Assembly (NCBI RefSeq): GCF_017377655.1
Contig: NZ_JAFREL010000008.1
Coordinates: forward strand, 19,944-83,943
Origin: Candidatus Enterococcus ferrettii
Lineage (GTDB): Bacteria; Bacillota; Bacilli; Lactobacillales; Enterococcaceae
DNA length: 64,000 bases
Direction of reading: 5' to 3'
In this document: positions 9,050 through 17,110 of the stretch, one piece after another
How the letters are laid out: every line of letters begins with the position of its first letter
How positions within the stretch are numbered: the stretch's first letter is position 1
Made by a program: the position numbers and the translations under genes
Notes under the pieces: model-generated
The model's database searches: none
Seen by the model: the letters and a program-made list of their open reading frames with translations, nothing else
Told to the model about the DNA's origin: nothing

Positions 9050-9922
9050 ATGATTATCAATCGAGATACGATTATTAAAGCCTATGAAGAGTCTGAAATA
9101 GGCGAGTATGCCATTCCACATTTTAATCATTCTGATTTTTGGGATATGTCTTTTATTGTGGAAGCTGCTAATGAAAAAGATGCACCGGTTATTGTAGCTT
9201 GTCTGCCTAGAGTAGCTGAAAGGTACGGACTAGATAAGCTGACATTAATGATGAACTTCTATTCGAAGCATAGCGAGGTTCCTATTATCTATCATTTGGA
9301 TCATTGTCACGATGTTGACTTTTGCAAAAGGGCCATTGATGCAGGCTTTCATTCAGTGATGATCGATGCTGCGAGCTTGAGCTTAGAAGAAAACATCAAA
9401 ACTGTGAAGGAAGTGGTTGACTATGCCAGACCCAGAGGAGTATTTGTAGAATCTGAAATTGGACAAATTAAAAGTGCTGGAGAAGAGGGCTATACCCCCG
9501 TTAGTTTCAAGGCAACCGTGGACGAAGCAATGAAATTAGTTGAGGAATCTGATGTAGACTCTTTAGCTGTTTCGATTGGCAGTGAGCATGGCTTTTACGC
9601 ACATGCTCCTGAACTGGATTTTGAACTGTTGAAGAGGATCAAAGAAAAAATTCCTGTTCCTTTGGTTTTACATGGTGGTTCAGGCATTCCAGCCAAGGAT
9701 GTAAAGACAGCAATCAAACATGGCATTAGAAAAGTAAATGTCGGTACTGAAATTCGACATACCTATATTACCAGTTTAAATGCCTCCATCAGTGAGAATG
9801 GAGCCGGTGTCCATACCATTGATTTATTCGAAGAAGCTAGAATTGCAACGAAGGCAGTTCTGGGAAGCTGGATTGAAATTGACGGCGCTGCAGGTAAAGG
9901 AAGAAAAACTTATGAAAAATAA
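9050..9922 (+). CDS. Class II fructose/tagatose-bisphosphate aldolase family protein (GatY/FbaA-like)
   Basis: A 290-aa zinc-dependent aldolase. The motif YHLDHCHD carries the catalytic Asp84 and zinc ligand His85; His180 (GSEHGF) and His208 (LVLHGGSGIP) are the other ligands, and the tail VNVGTEIR binds phosphate. The family splits ketose bisphosphates, or related phosphates, to dihydroxyacetone phosphate plus an aldehyde. No PfkB-type kinase is encoded nearby to make a bisphosphate, so the true substrate may be a monophosphate. The gene overlaps the start of the next one by 11 bp, indicating translational coupling. Confidence 0.88.
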   Translation: MIINRDTIIKAYEESEIGEYAIPHFNHSDFWDMSFIVEAANEKDAPVIVACLPRVAERYGLDKLTLMMNFYSKHSEVPIIYHLDHCHDVDFCKRAIDAGFHSVMIDAASLSLEENIKTVKEVVDYARPRGVFVESEIGQIKSAGEEGYTPVSFKATVDEAMKLVEESDVDSLAVSIGSEHGFYAHAPELDFELLKRIKEKIPVPLVLHGGSGIPAKDVKTAIKHGIRKVNVGTEIRHTYITSLNASISENGAGVHTIDLFEEARIATKAVLGSWIEIDGAAGKGRKTYEK

Positions 9923-10874
9923 TGAATATACAGCAGTAGAAATTTTGTTAACTACCTGCTCGGATTGCAAAAAAGAGGAAAACATTTTGATTGTTTCTGA
10001 TCCAACAAGTTATCCTGTGGCTGAAAAAATGTGGGCAGGTATGGAAAGATTCCCTAATAAATCAATTGTTTTAATGGATGAGCGGACGATGCATGGCCAA
10101 CAGCCTAATGAGATGGTTGCCAGTGCAATGCTTGAAGCAGATGTCATCTTCGGTTGTACTAAATTTTCTCTTTTTCATACACAAGCTCGTAGAGAAGCGG
10201 TGGCTAAAGGTGCACGTTTTGTTAATATGGCTGACTACGATGTGAGCATGCTTAAAGCAGGTGGATTATTCTGTGATTTTGTTGAGGTTGGAAAGAAATG
10301 CAGTCGGATGGCTGAACTGTTGGAAAATAAATCGAATTGTGAAGTTGTGGCCGATAATGGTACCCGATTCACTTGCTCAATCAAGGGTAGAAAGCCTGTT
10401 CCTCAATATGCAAGAAGCCTAAAACCTGGGGACTCAACATCACCACCAGACATTGAGTGTGCTACTTGTGCTGTAGAAGGAAGTGCACAAGGTGTAATTT
10501 ACATCGATGGAAGTATTCCTCATCCAAGATTGGGGTTAATTCACGATGAAATACGTTTAGACATCCGAGATGGGTTTATTGTGAAGATTACTGGTGGGAA
10601 ACAAGCACAAATTTTACAAGAGGTTATGGAAGGATTTAATGATCCAAACGTATTTAATGTAGGTGAAATAGGCTTTGGTTTGAATGATCAATGCAGCTTG
10701 AATGGCCGAATGCTTGAAGATGAAGGGTGCGGTGGGACCGTTCACATCGGTTGTGGAGATAATCGAGGCTTTGGTGGAGTCGTAGCCTCCGATTACCATT
10801 TAGATTTGGTTTTTAAAATGCCAACTGTCTATATTGATGGTGAAAAAATATACAACAAAGGGGAGGTTTGCTAA
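9912..10874 (+). CDS. M29 aminopeptidase / NicX-like metalloprotein
   Basis: A 320-aa protein resembling the M29 aminopeptidase (AmpS/PepS) and NicX (2,5-dihydroxypyridine dioxygenase) superfamily, COG2309-like. Likely metal-site residues are glutamates in CAVEGSA and VGEIGFGLN, the His in HIGCGDNRGFGG, and His-x-Asp in DYHLDLVF. It is shorter than true M29 peptidases (about 400 aa), closer to NicX size. The start is ATG 9912, inside the end of the aldolase gene; an earlier in-frame ATG at 9780 lies deep inside that gene. Its place in a PTS operon is unusual. It may hydrolyse an amide or peptide-like bond in the substrate; this is inference. Confidence 0.65.
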   Translation: MKNNEYTAVEILLTTCSDCKKEENILIVSDPTSYPVAEKMWAGMERFPNKSIVLMDERTMHGQQPNEMVASAMLEADVIFGCTKFSLFHTQARREAVAKGARFVNMADYDVSMLKAGGLFCDFVEVGKKCSRMAELLENKSNCEVVADNGTRFTCSIKGRKPVPQYARSLKPGDSTSPPDIECATCAVEGSAQGVIYIDGSIPHPRLGLIHDEIRLDIRDGFIVKITGGKQAQILQEVMEGFNDPNVFNVGEIGFGLNDQCSLNGRMLEDEGCGGTVHIGCGDNRGFGGVVASDYHLDLVFKMPTVYIDGEKIYNKGEVC

Positions 10875-10876
10875 AT

Positions 10877-12172
10877 ATGGCGGATTTGAACATGCAAGAA
10901 GGTCAACTATTTAGTGACAAATTATTGAAAGAAGTTAACGATAAATTCTATTATGTAAACCAAGATCCAATTACAAAAAAGAAACGTGTTTTTTTTGATA
11001 ATGCTGGCGGAGCATTTCGATTGAAATCCGTTCTAGAATCCTATCAAAAAGTAGATGCTATTCCCGATTGTCCAGAGCGAAAGCATGAAGTTGCCTTGCA
11101 TCTACAAGAGATTATCGCAGAGGGTGAAAGAGACTCTCGAATTATCTTCAACGCACAAGATGGAAAAATCCTAACAATGTTGACAGCTTCAAGGGCGATT
11201 TTTGAATTAGTCGGAGCAGTCGCTGAGACCATTGAAGGAACAAATGTTGTCACTACTGATTTAGAACACCCTTCTTCTTACGATGCGGTAGCCTATTATG
11301 CGCAAAAAACAGGGAAAGAATTACGTGTTGCCAAGACAAATCCGGTGACTGGCGGGGTAGATGCGGATGAAATTGCTTCATTGATTGATGAAAATACATG
11401 CTTATTGAATTTTATTTACGCCTCCAATATCTCTGGCGCCATCCTAGATGTGGAAGAAATTGTCAAAGCTGCCAGAAAGAAAAAAACAGACTTGTATATT
11501 ACCGTTGATGCTGTTCAACATATTCCTCACGGCCACGTGGATGTTAGTAAGTTAGAAGTTGATGGCATGAATTTTGCCCCTTATAAGTTTTTCGGAAATC
11601 GGGGATCGGGCATTGCCTACGTTTCTGAGCGGCTGTCAAAATTACCACACCCTGAACTATTAGCGAAAGAGCCTACCTGGCAATTAGGATCTCCTGCCCC
11701 TTCACAATTTGCGGCAATCACTGAGATCGTTGATTACGTCTGTTGGTTAGGCAGCAACTTTATCATTACCGATGATCGACGTGAACTATTTGTAGAAGGA
11801 ATGGATCGCATCAAACTCCAAGAAAGAGCTTTAATGAACTATATGCTAAAGGGTGAGTCTGAGGTACCAGGTTTAAGGAACATACGAGGGGTGAATGTTT
11901 ATCTCGATCATCCAGATTTTACTAAACGAGATTTTATTGTTGCGATGTCCTTTGACAATTTAGCTTGTGAAGATGCAGTAAAGGAATATGCCAAACGAGA
12001 TATCATCGTCTACGAACGTTTAAATTCAAGTATTTACTCAAAAAGAATGCTGGACTCGTTCGGAATTGAAGGATGTATTCGAGTATCTCCTTTGCACTGC
12101 CAAAGCATTGAGGATATGCAAGTATTTTTGAAGGCCACTCTCGAAATTGCCGAGAGTATTAAGGAGCGGTAA
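10877..12172 (+). CDS. Class V aminotransferase-fold PLP enzyme
   Basis: A 431-aa fold-type I, class V PLP enzyme related to SufS/CsdA and isopenicillin-epimerase-like proteins. His131 (DLEHPSS) stacks on the cofactor, Asp211 and Gln214 (DAVQHIPH) contact it, and Lys237 (APYKFFGNRG) forms the Schiff base. The loop where desulfurases carry their catalytic Cys reads NSSIYSKRML, with no cysteine, so cysteine desulfuration is unlikely. The next gene is alanine dehydrogenase, which fits a transaminase using pyruvate as acceptor. ATG 10877 follows GGGAGG at a good distance; a TTG at 10868 is too close to it. Confidence 0.8.
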   Translation: MADLNMQEGQLFSDKLLKEVNDKFYYVNQDPITKKKRVFFDNAGGAFRLKSVLESYQKVDAIPDCPERKHEVALHLQEIIAEGERDSRIIFNAQDGKILTMLTASRAIFELVGAVAETIEGTNVVTTDLEHPSSYDAVAYYAQKTGKELRVAKTNPVTGGVDADEIASLIDENTCLLNFIYASNISGAILDVEEIVKAARKKKTDLYITVDAVQHIPHGHVDVSKLEVDGMNFAPYKFFGNRGSGIAYVSERLSKLPHPELLAKEPTWQLGSPAPSQFAAITEIVDYVCWLGSNFIITDDRRELFVEGMDRIKLQERALMNYMLKGESEVPGLRNIRGVNVYLDHPDFTKRDFIVAMSFDNLACEDAVKEYAKRDIIVYERLNSSIYSKRMLDSFGIEGCIRVSPLHCQSIEDMQVFLKATLEIAESIKER

Positions 12173-12177
12173 AAGGT

Positions 12178-13293
12178 ATGATTATCGGTGTTCCAAAAGA
12201 AATTAAGAACAATGAAAATCGCGTTTCTGTAACCCCAGAAGGCGTACTCGCGCTGATAAAAAACAATCACGAGGTCATTGTGCAAGAAAATGCTGGGGTA
12301 GGCTGCGGTCTATCGAATGAAGCCTACAGCAAAGCAGGCGCAGTAATTGAAAAAAGTGTCGAGAATCTTTTTGACAAGGCTGAGGTAATTGTAAAGGTGA
12401 AGGAGCCAATTGAACAAGAGTATTCATTGTTTAAAAAGGGACAAATCTTGTTCACCTATTTACATTTGGCTGCTGATAAGTCATTGACAGAAATGTTGAT
12501 TGAAAAAGAAATTACCGCAATTGCCTATGAAACGATTACTGATCCAAGCGGAAAGCTTCCTTTATTAACACCGATGAGTGATATAGCCGGTCGTCTTTCT
12601 GTGATTGCCGCAGCAAATTGTTTGCAAACAGCTGTTGGTGGATCTGGAACGTTGATTAGCGGTGTAGTCGGTGTTGAAGCTGCCAATGTAGTCATCATTG
12701 GCGGTGGTACAGTGGGGACTAATGCAGCAAAAATGGCTCTTGGACTTCAAGCAAAAGTAACGATTATCGATATTAATCGTAATCGATTGGAGTATTTAGA
12801 CGATATATTTGATGGTCGATGCACCACTTTGCTGACAAGTGAATATAATTTGTATCAGGCTTTGAAAACGGCAGATGTAGTAATTAGTAGTGTGCTAATT
12901 CCAGGGAAGCGGGCACCTAAAGTTGTAACTGAAGAGATGGTAAAAGCGATGCCTTCAGGTTCAGTGATTGTGGATGTTGCAATTGATCAAGGGGGCAGTG
13001 TCGAAACAGTTACTCATGCTACAACACACGATCAACCAACTTATCTAAAACATGGAGTTGTACACTATTCGGTTACCAATATGCCAGGAACAGTGGCTAA
13101 AACAGCGACGCTAGCTTTAACTTCGGTTACTTTATCTTATTTAGAAAAATTGGTGAGCGGTCAGACCAATTCTGTTTTAAAAGACGATGAGGCTTTACGT
13201 AGTGGCTTGAATTGCTACAAGGGAAAAGTAACCAACGAAAATGTTGCTAAGAGTCTTGAAATACCTTATGTTTCAAGTTTGGATTTACTTTAG
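12178..13293 (+). CDS. ald: Alanine dehydrogenase
   Basis: A 371-aa NAD-dependent alanine dehydrogenase, interconverting L-alanine with pyruvate and ammonia. Arg15, Lys75 (VKVKEPI) and His96 (FTYLHLA) match the known substrate-binding and catalytic positions, and IIGGGTVGTNAAKMA is the NAD-binding Rossmann turn. Full length. It lies 5 bp after the aminotransferase-fold gene. A likely job is to regenerate pyruvate from alanine formed by that enzyme, releasing ammonia and NADH. Regulated with the PTS operon by position. Confidence 0.93.
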   Translation: MIIGVPKEIKNNENRVSVTPEGVLALIKNNHEVIVQENAGVGCGLSNEAYSKAGAVIEKSVENLFDKAEVIVKVKEPIEQEYSLFKKGQILFTYLHLAADKSLTEMLIEKEITAIAYETITDPSGKLPLLTPMSDIAGRLSVIAAANCLQTAVGGSGTLISGVVGVEAANVVIIGGGTVGTNAAKMALGLQAKVTIIDINRNRLEYLDDIFDGRCTTLLTSEYNLYQALKTADVVISSVLIPGKRAPKVVTEEMVKAMPSGSVIVDVAIDQGGSVETVTHATTHDQPTYLKHGVVHYSVTNMPGTVAKTATLALTSVTLSYLEKLVSGQTNSVLKDDEALRSGLNCYKGKVTNENVAKSLEIPYVSSLDLL

Positions 13294-13315
13294 AAAGGGG
13301 GATTTAATCACAATT

Positions 13316-14326
13316 ATGAAATTAATGAAGCTTGGAAGTACGAAGGTGGATATTTCGCGAATTGGACTTGGAACGTGGGCAATTGGTGGTGGTCCAGCCT
13401 GGGGGAGAGATAACGATGAACGAGATAGCATCAACACCATTAAAGAATGTCCAGATCTTGGCGTGAACTTAATTGATACGGCTCCCGGATACAATTTTGG
13501 AAATAGTGAATCAGTCATTGGAAAAGCTTTAGCTGAAGTGGATCGAGAAAAATTCATTATTATTACGAAATGTGGGATTGTCTGGAAACGGAAGGGCAGC
13601 TTATTTAATAAAGTAGGGGACCGCCAGCTTTACAAAAATCTTTCCCGAGAATCCATTATGGAAGAAGTAGAAGAGAGTTTGGAAAGACTGCAAACGGATT
13701 ATATTGATGTGTATATGACTCACTGGCAAGCCGTTGAACCTTACTATACACCTATTAGTGAGGTGATGAGTACACTGACTGAATTGAAGCAGCAAGGGAA
13801 GATTAGAGCGATTGGTGTGGCAAACGCCTCGGTTGATCAGGTAAAAGAGTACCTTAAGCATGGAAAAATTGAAATTGTCCAAGCCAAATATAGTATTTTA
13901 GATCGTGAAGTAGAAAATGAACTTTTGCACGTTTGCCGAGAAAACAACGTTACCCTTCAAGCCTATTCACCACTAGAACAGGGGTTGCTTACTGGCTGTT
14001 TAGATAAATCTTATCAACCAGTAGGAGCACAAGTGAATAAAAAGTGGTTCCAAAAAGCATATATGAGCAGTGCAATTGATATGATGGCATCATGGAAAAA
14101 ACTTGAAGAAAAATATGACTGTACGACTGCAAATCTTGCATTAGCTTGGGTCTTGGCTCAGAGTCCGGAGATCAATCTTTTAAGCGGAGCAACCACGACG
14201 GATCAGATTCAGGAAAATGTCCGTGCCTGCACAATCGAACTAGCCGATGAAGATATCGCATTTATGCGAAAGAGTGCAGAAGAAGCTGAAGTAAAAGCAG
14301 TGACACTCCAGCAGAGCGAGGGTTAG
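13316..14326 (+). CDS. Aldo/keto reductase
   Basis: A 336-aa NAD(P)H-dependent aldo/keto reductase. The catalytic tetrad is visible as Asp54 and Tyr59 (LIDTAPGYNFG), Lys85 (IITKCG) and His136 (THWQ); the C-terminal cofactor-binding part carries LSGATTTDQIQEN. It may reduce or oxidise the aldehyde released by one of the aldolases. ATG 13316 is 13 bases after AAAGGGGG, a rather long spacing; ATG 13325 is an alternative that would make the protein 3 residues shorter. A longer reading from 13241 overlaps ald and is rejected. Confidence 0.88.
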   Translation: MKLMKLGSTKVDISRIGLGTWAIGGGPAWGRDNDERDSINTIKECPDLGVNLIDTAPGYNFGNSESVIGKALAEVDREKFIIITKCGIVWKRKGSLFNKVGDRQLYKNLSRESIMEEVEESLERLQTDYIDVYMTHWQAVEPYYTPISEVMSTLTELKQQGKIRAIGVANASVDQVKEYLKHGKIEIVQAKYSILDREVENELLHVCRENNVTLQAYSPLEQGLLTGCLDKSYQPVGAQVNKKWFQKAYMSSAIDMMASWKKLEEKYDCTTANLALAWVLAQSPEINLLSGATTTDQIQENVRACTIELADEDIAFMRKSAEEAEVKAVTLQQSEG

Positions 14327-14328
14327 CT

Positions 14329-15291
14329 ATGAATAAAACAATTGTTGTCTTAGATGGCTATACACTAAATCCAGGTGATTTATCTTGGGGCGAACTGGAA
14401 AGATTTGGAGAAGTTATCCTTTATGATCGAACAGAAAAAGCTGATGTAGCAAAGCGAATAGAGAATGCTGAAATCGTACTGACTAATAAAACCATTATTG
14501 ATGGGGAAGCAATGAGAAAGTGTGAAAAACTCTCTTATATTGGTGTATTAGCTACAGGTTATGATGTTGTAGATGTAAAGGCAGCAAAGGATTTAGGGAT
14601 AACTGTTAGCAATGTGCCGCAATATGGAACAGAATCAGTCTCTCAATTTGCAATTGCCTTACTGTTGGAAATTTGTAATCGAGTGGGACAACATAGTGAT
14701 GCAACCAAGCAGGGTAAGTGGAGTCAGAATCAAGATTGGTGCTTTTGGGATTACCCTATTATTGGGTTAAACAATAAAGTAATGGGTGTTATCGGGTTCG
14801 GCAGAATAGGTCAGCAAACTGGAAAGATCGCCAGAGCATTGGGTATGCAAGTATTGTATTATGACAACTATACAGAAGTAGAAGGAACGGTTGAAGTAAG
14901 AAAAGTTGATCAGCTGGATGATCTTTTATCATTATCCGATGTAGTTGTTCTTCATTGCCCTTTAACTGAAGAAACCCAAGAAATAATCAATAAGAACACC
15001 TTGAAACGGATGAAGGCAACTGCTATTTTGATCAATAATTCTAGAGGACCTTTAATAAATGATGTTGATCTGGCAGAGGCACTTAGCGAACAGCAGATTT
15101 ATGCTGCTGGAATTGATGTAGTCTCAGTAGAACCTATTTCAGAAGAGAATCCCTTACTAAATTGTACCAATTGTTTTATCACCCCGCATATTTCATGGGC
15201 ATCCAAAGCAGCGAGAGAAAGAATTATGAAATGTACAGGTGAAAATATCGCGGCATATTTAAGCGGAGATCCGATGAATGTTGTCTCCTAA
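14329..15291 (+). CDS. D-2-hydroxyacid dehydrogenase (glycerate/hydroxypyruvate reductase-like)
   Basis: A 320-aa NAD-dependent D-isomer 2-hydroxyacid dehydrogenase. Visible are the Rossmann motif GVIGFGRIGQQTG, the substrate Arg in NNSRGPLIN and the catalytic His in ITPHISWAS. Closest in style to glycerate dehydrogenases (HprA), which reduce hydroxypyruvate to D-glycerate. The glycerate kinase encoded immediately downstream supports glycerate as product. It starts 2 bp after the aldo/keto reductase stop. Confidence 0.88.
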   Translation: MNKTIVVLDGYTLNPGDLSWGELERFGEVILYDRTEKADVAKRIENAEIVLTNKTIIDGEAMRKCEKLSYIGVLATGYDVVDVKAAKDLGITVSNVPQYGTESVSQFAIALLLEICNRVGQHSDATKQGKWSQNQDWCFWDYPIIGLNNKVMGVIGFGRIGQQTGKIARALGMQVLYYDNYTEVEGTVEVRKVDQLDDLLSLSDVVVLHCPLTEETQEIINKNTLKRMKATAILINNSRGPLINDVDLAEALSEQQIYAAGIDVVSVEPISEENPLLNCTNCFITPHISWASKAARERIMKCTGENIAAYLSGDPMNVVS

Positions 15292-15316
15292 CAAAATTTT
15301 TCCAAAGAGGTTTAGA

Positions 15317-16456
15317 ATGAAGAGAAAAATCGTAATAGCAATGGATTCTTTCAAGGGGAGTGCTAAAAGTAAAGAACTGGGCGATTGGGTTAAGGAAGGA
15401 ATCAGTCGAGTTGTTTCTAGTGAGCAAGTTTCTGTATATCCGATCGCCGATGGTGGTGAGGGGACTCTGGATGCAATAATTGCTGGATGTGGTGGAACGA
15501 TTTTTACTAAGGAAGTCGCTGGTCCTTTAGATGAAATTGTAGCTGCAAGATATGGCATGATAGATGATCAAACTGCTGTCATCGAAGTTGCAGAAGCTTG
15601 CGGACTTCATTTAACTGAACAAACAGAAGAAGATGTCTTATCAGCAACATCATTCGGAGTTGGAGAGTTGATTTTAGCTGCAATCGAAAAAGGAGCGAAA
15701 ACCATCTATTTAGGCTTAGGTGGTAGCGGTACAAATGATGGCGGAGCGGGTCTGTTGCAAGCGTTAGGTGTTCAATTGCTAAACAAGGAAAAGGAAAGCA
15801 TTCAAAGCGGAGCGATTGGGCTAAAAGATGTAACACACATTTCAGTTGACACTATTCATCCTAGTTTACAGGGAGTTAAACTAATCGCTTTATCAGATGT
15901 TGAGAGCCCCCTTATCGGTCAAAAAGGGGCTACCGCTGTCTTTGGACCACAAAAAGGAGCTCGTTCAGAAATAGCTGGACAGATTGATCAATGGATGGAT
16001 AATTATAGCCAATTAGTTGAAAAAAATCTTTCATTGAATACAAGGAATGTTCCTGGTGCAGGGGCAGCAGGTGAGATTGGTTTTGCCTTATTGAGTTTTC
16101 TCGATACTAAGATTGTTTCTGGAATCACTGAAATTTTAAAACTGATTGATTTTGAAAAAGAAGTGCACTCCGCCTCACTAGTAATTACTGGTGAAGGACG
16201 GCTGGATGAACAAACCTTAAATGGCAAGGCGCCTACGGGAATTATTAAACTAGCGAAAAAGTACGATATTCCAGTAATAGCACTCGTAGGAGCACGACCT
16301 GTTGACTTATCTGATTTTTACATTAGAGGAATCGATGCGGTATTTTCCATCGTATCTGGACCAGTAAGCTTGGAGGAATCGATCAGACAGGTTAAACAAA
16401 ATACTGTGACCGCCAGTGAAAGCATGATGCGGGCTGTAATGTTGGCTATCGAATAG
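15317..16456 (+). CDS. Glycerate kinase (type I, GlxK/GarK family)
   Basis: A 379-aa glycerate kinase of the GarK/GlxK family, phosphorylating D-glycerate, usually to 2-phosphoglycerate, which enters lower glycolysis. Family blocks are VIAMDSFKGSAKSKE at the N-terminus, the ADGGEGTLDAI segment and the LGLGGSGTNDGGAG loop, with TGEGRLDEQTLNGKAP near the C-terminus. ATG 15317 follows AAAGAGG. It is the last gene of the catabolic operon and is followed by a strong terminator, so the operon probably ends at glycerate phosphorylation. Confidence 0.92.
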   Translation: MKRKIVIAMDSFKGSAKSKELGDWVKEGISRVVSSEQVSVYPIADGGEGTLDAIIAGCGGTIFTKEVAGPLDEIVAARYGMIDDQTAVIEVAEACGLHLTEQTEEDVLSATSFGVGELILAAIEKGAKTIYLGLGGSGTNDGGAGLLQALGVQLLNKEKESIQSGAIGLKDVTHISVDTIHPSLQGVKLIALSDVESPLIGQKGATAVFGPQKGARSEIAGQIDQWMDNYSQLVEKNLSLNTRNVPGAGAAGEIGFALLSFLDTKIVSGITEILKLIDFEKEVHSASLVITGEGRLDEQTLNGKAPTGIIKLAKKYDIPVIALVGARPVDLSDFYIRGIDAVFSIVSGPVSLEESIRQVKQNTVTASESMMRAVMLAIE

Positions 16457-16469
16457 AAAGAAATAAAAA

Positions 16470-16508
16470 AAGCAGGTCATTGACTTTTTTGAAGTTGATG
16501 ACCTGCTT
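16470..16508 (+). terminator. Terminator of the PTS catabolic operon
   Basis: A perfect 11-bp stem, AAGCAGGTCAT (16470-16480) with ATGACCTGCTT (16498-16508), just after glycerate kinase. An A-run precedes it and a short T-run follows, so it could also work on the other strand. The next 190 bases to 16701 hold no gene that I can support. Confidence 0.8.
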
Positions 16509-16701
16509 TGACCATTACAGAAGTTTAATGATAGTTGACAGGCTGCATGTTCTATTCTCTTGAAATCTTCCGATACTATTGTAAATCATTCAAAACCCAT
16601 CTATTTGTAAAAGTAATAAAATGATTCTTGGGAGTGAGTGCAGGATCAGTCATAATGAGATATTCATAGAAACAAAAGACCACTAGAAGAGGAATATAGC
16701 G

Positions 16702-16956
16702 TTATAGGAAAGTGAAGTAAATAATAATAAACGGCAGAGAGAAAACGATGAGTTGCACAAATAAATTTTTCGGCAAGCCTGATTTGTATTGGGCATTCGC
16801 TCGCATACGATCACCAGATGCCAATGTTCCAGATAGGACTATCCCAAAAAGTAATGTGCCAAATCCTATATACGTCAGTGCTGTAAGAAAGTTAAAAAGA
16901 CATAGCAGAAATGCCAAAACTGTACCTGCAACAAAAACTAGTCCATACTTTTTCAT
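16702..16956 (-). CDS. Small two-helix membrane protein of unknown function
   Basis: An 84-aa protein with two strongly hydrophobic segments near the N-terminus (about residues 5-45), a short polar stretch with GDRMRANAQYKSGLPKN, and a final hydrophobic helix ending IIIYFTFL. The layout resembles small Firmicute membrane proteins of DUF3899/DUF5316 type, but I do not recognise the family with certainty. ATG 16956 has AGGAG nine bases upstream; a TTG three codons earlier abuts that site and is less likely. It stands alone between two convergent or unrelated units. Confidence 0.6.
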   Translation of the reverse strand: MKKYGLVFVAGTVLAFLLCLFNFLTALTYIGFGTLLFGIVLSGTLASGDRMRANAQYKSGLPKNLFVQLIVFSLPFIIIYFTFL

Positions 16957-17059
16957 TGCCTCCAACTCCTTAAATTATCTTCCCATCTTAATTATATCAT
17001 GGGTTAAACCATGATTAAAATGTGTTCGCTAGTTATTTGAAGTCATAATTAATAGAAAA

Positions 17060-17104
17060 AAAGCATCTATCATTAAGCAGAAAGTCGCTTTTGATAGATG
17101 CTTT
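17060..17104 (-). terminator. Terminator downstream of the second LysR gene
   Basis: A perfect 13-bp stem, AAAGCATCTATCA (17060-17072) with TGATAGATGCTTT (17092-17104). On the minus strand it follows the LysR stop by 7 bases and is followed by a U-run (TTTTTTCTATT). A T-run also follows on the plus strand, so it may be bidirectional. Confidence 0.8.
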
Positions 17105-17110
17105 CATTTT

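Noticed and set aside
9780..9911. Longer N-terminus for the M29/NicX-like protein
   Set aside because: This stretch is the end of the aldolase gene in another frame, has no ribosome site and encodes no family-like sequence.
10877..12172. Cysteine desulfurase (SufS/CsdA)
   Set aside because: The fold and PLP residues fit, but no Cys occupies the catalytic loop and no suf or isc genes are nearby.
16748..17014. Plus-strand ORF opposite the small membrane protein
   Set aside because: It is antisense to a more plausible membrane-protein gene that has its own ribosome site; composition looks like a complement artefact.
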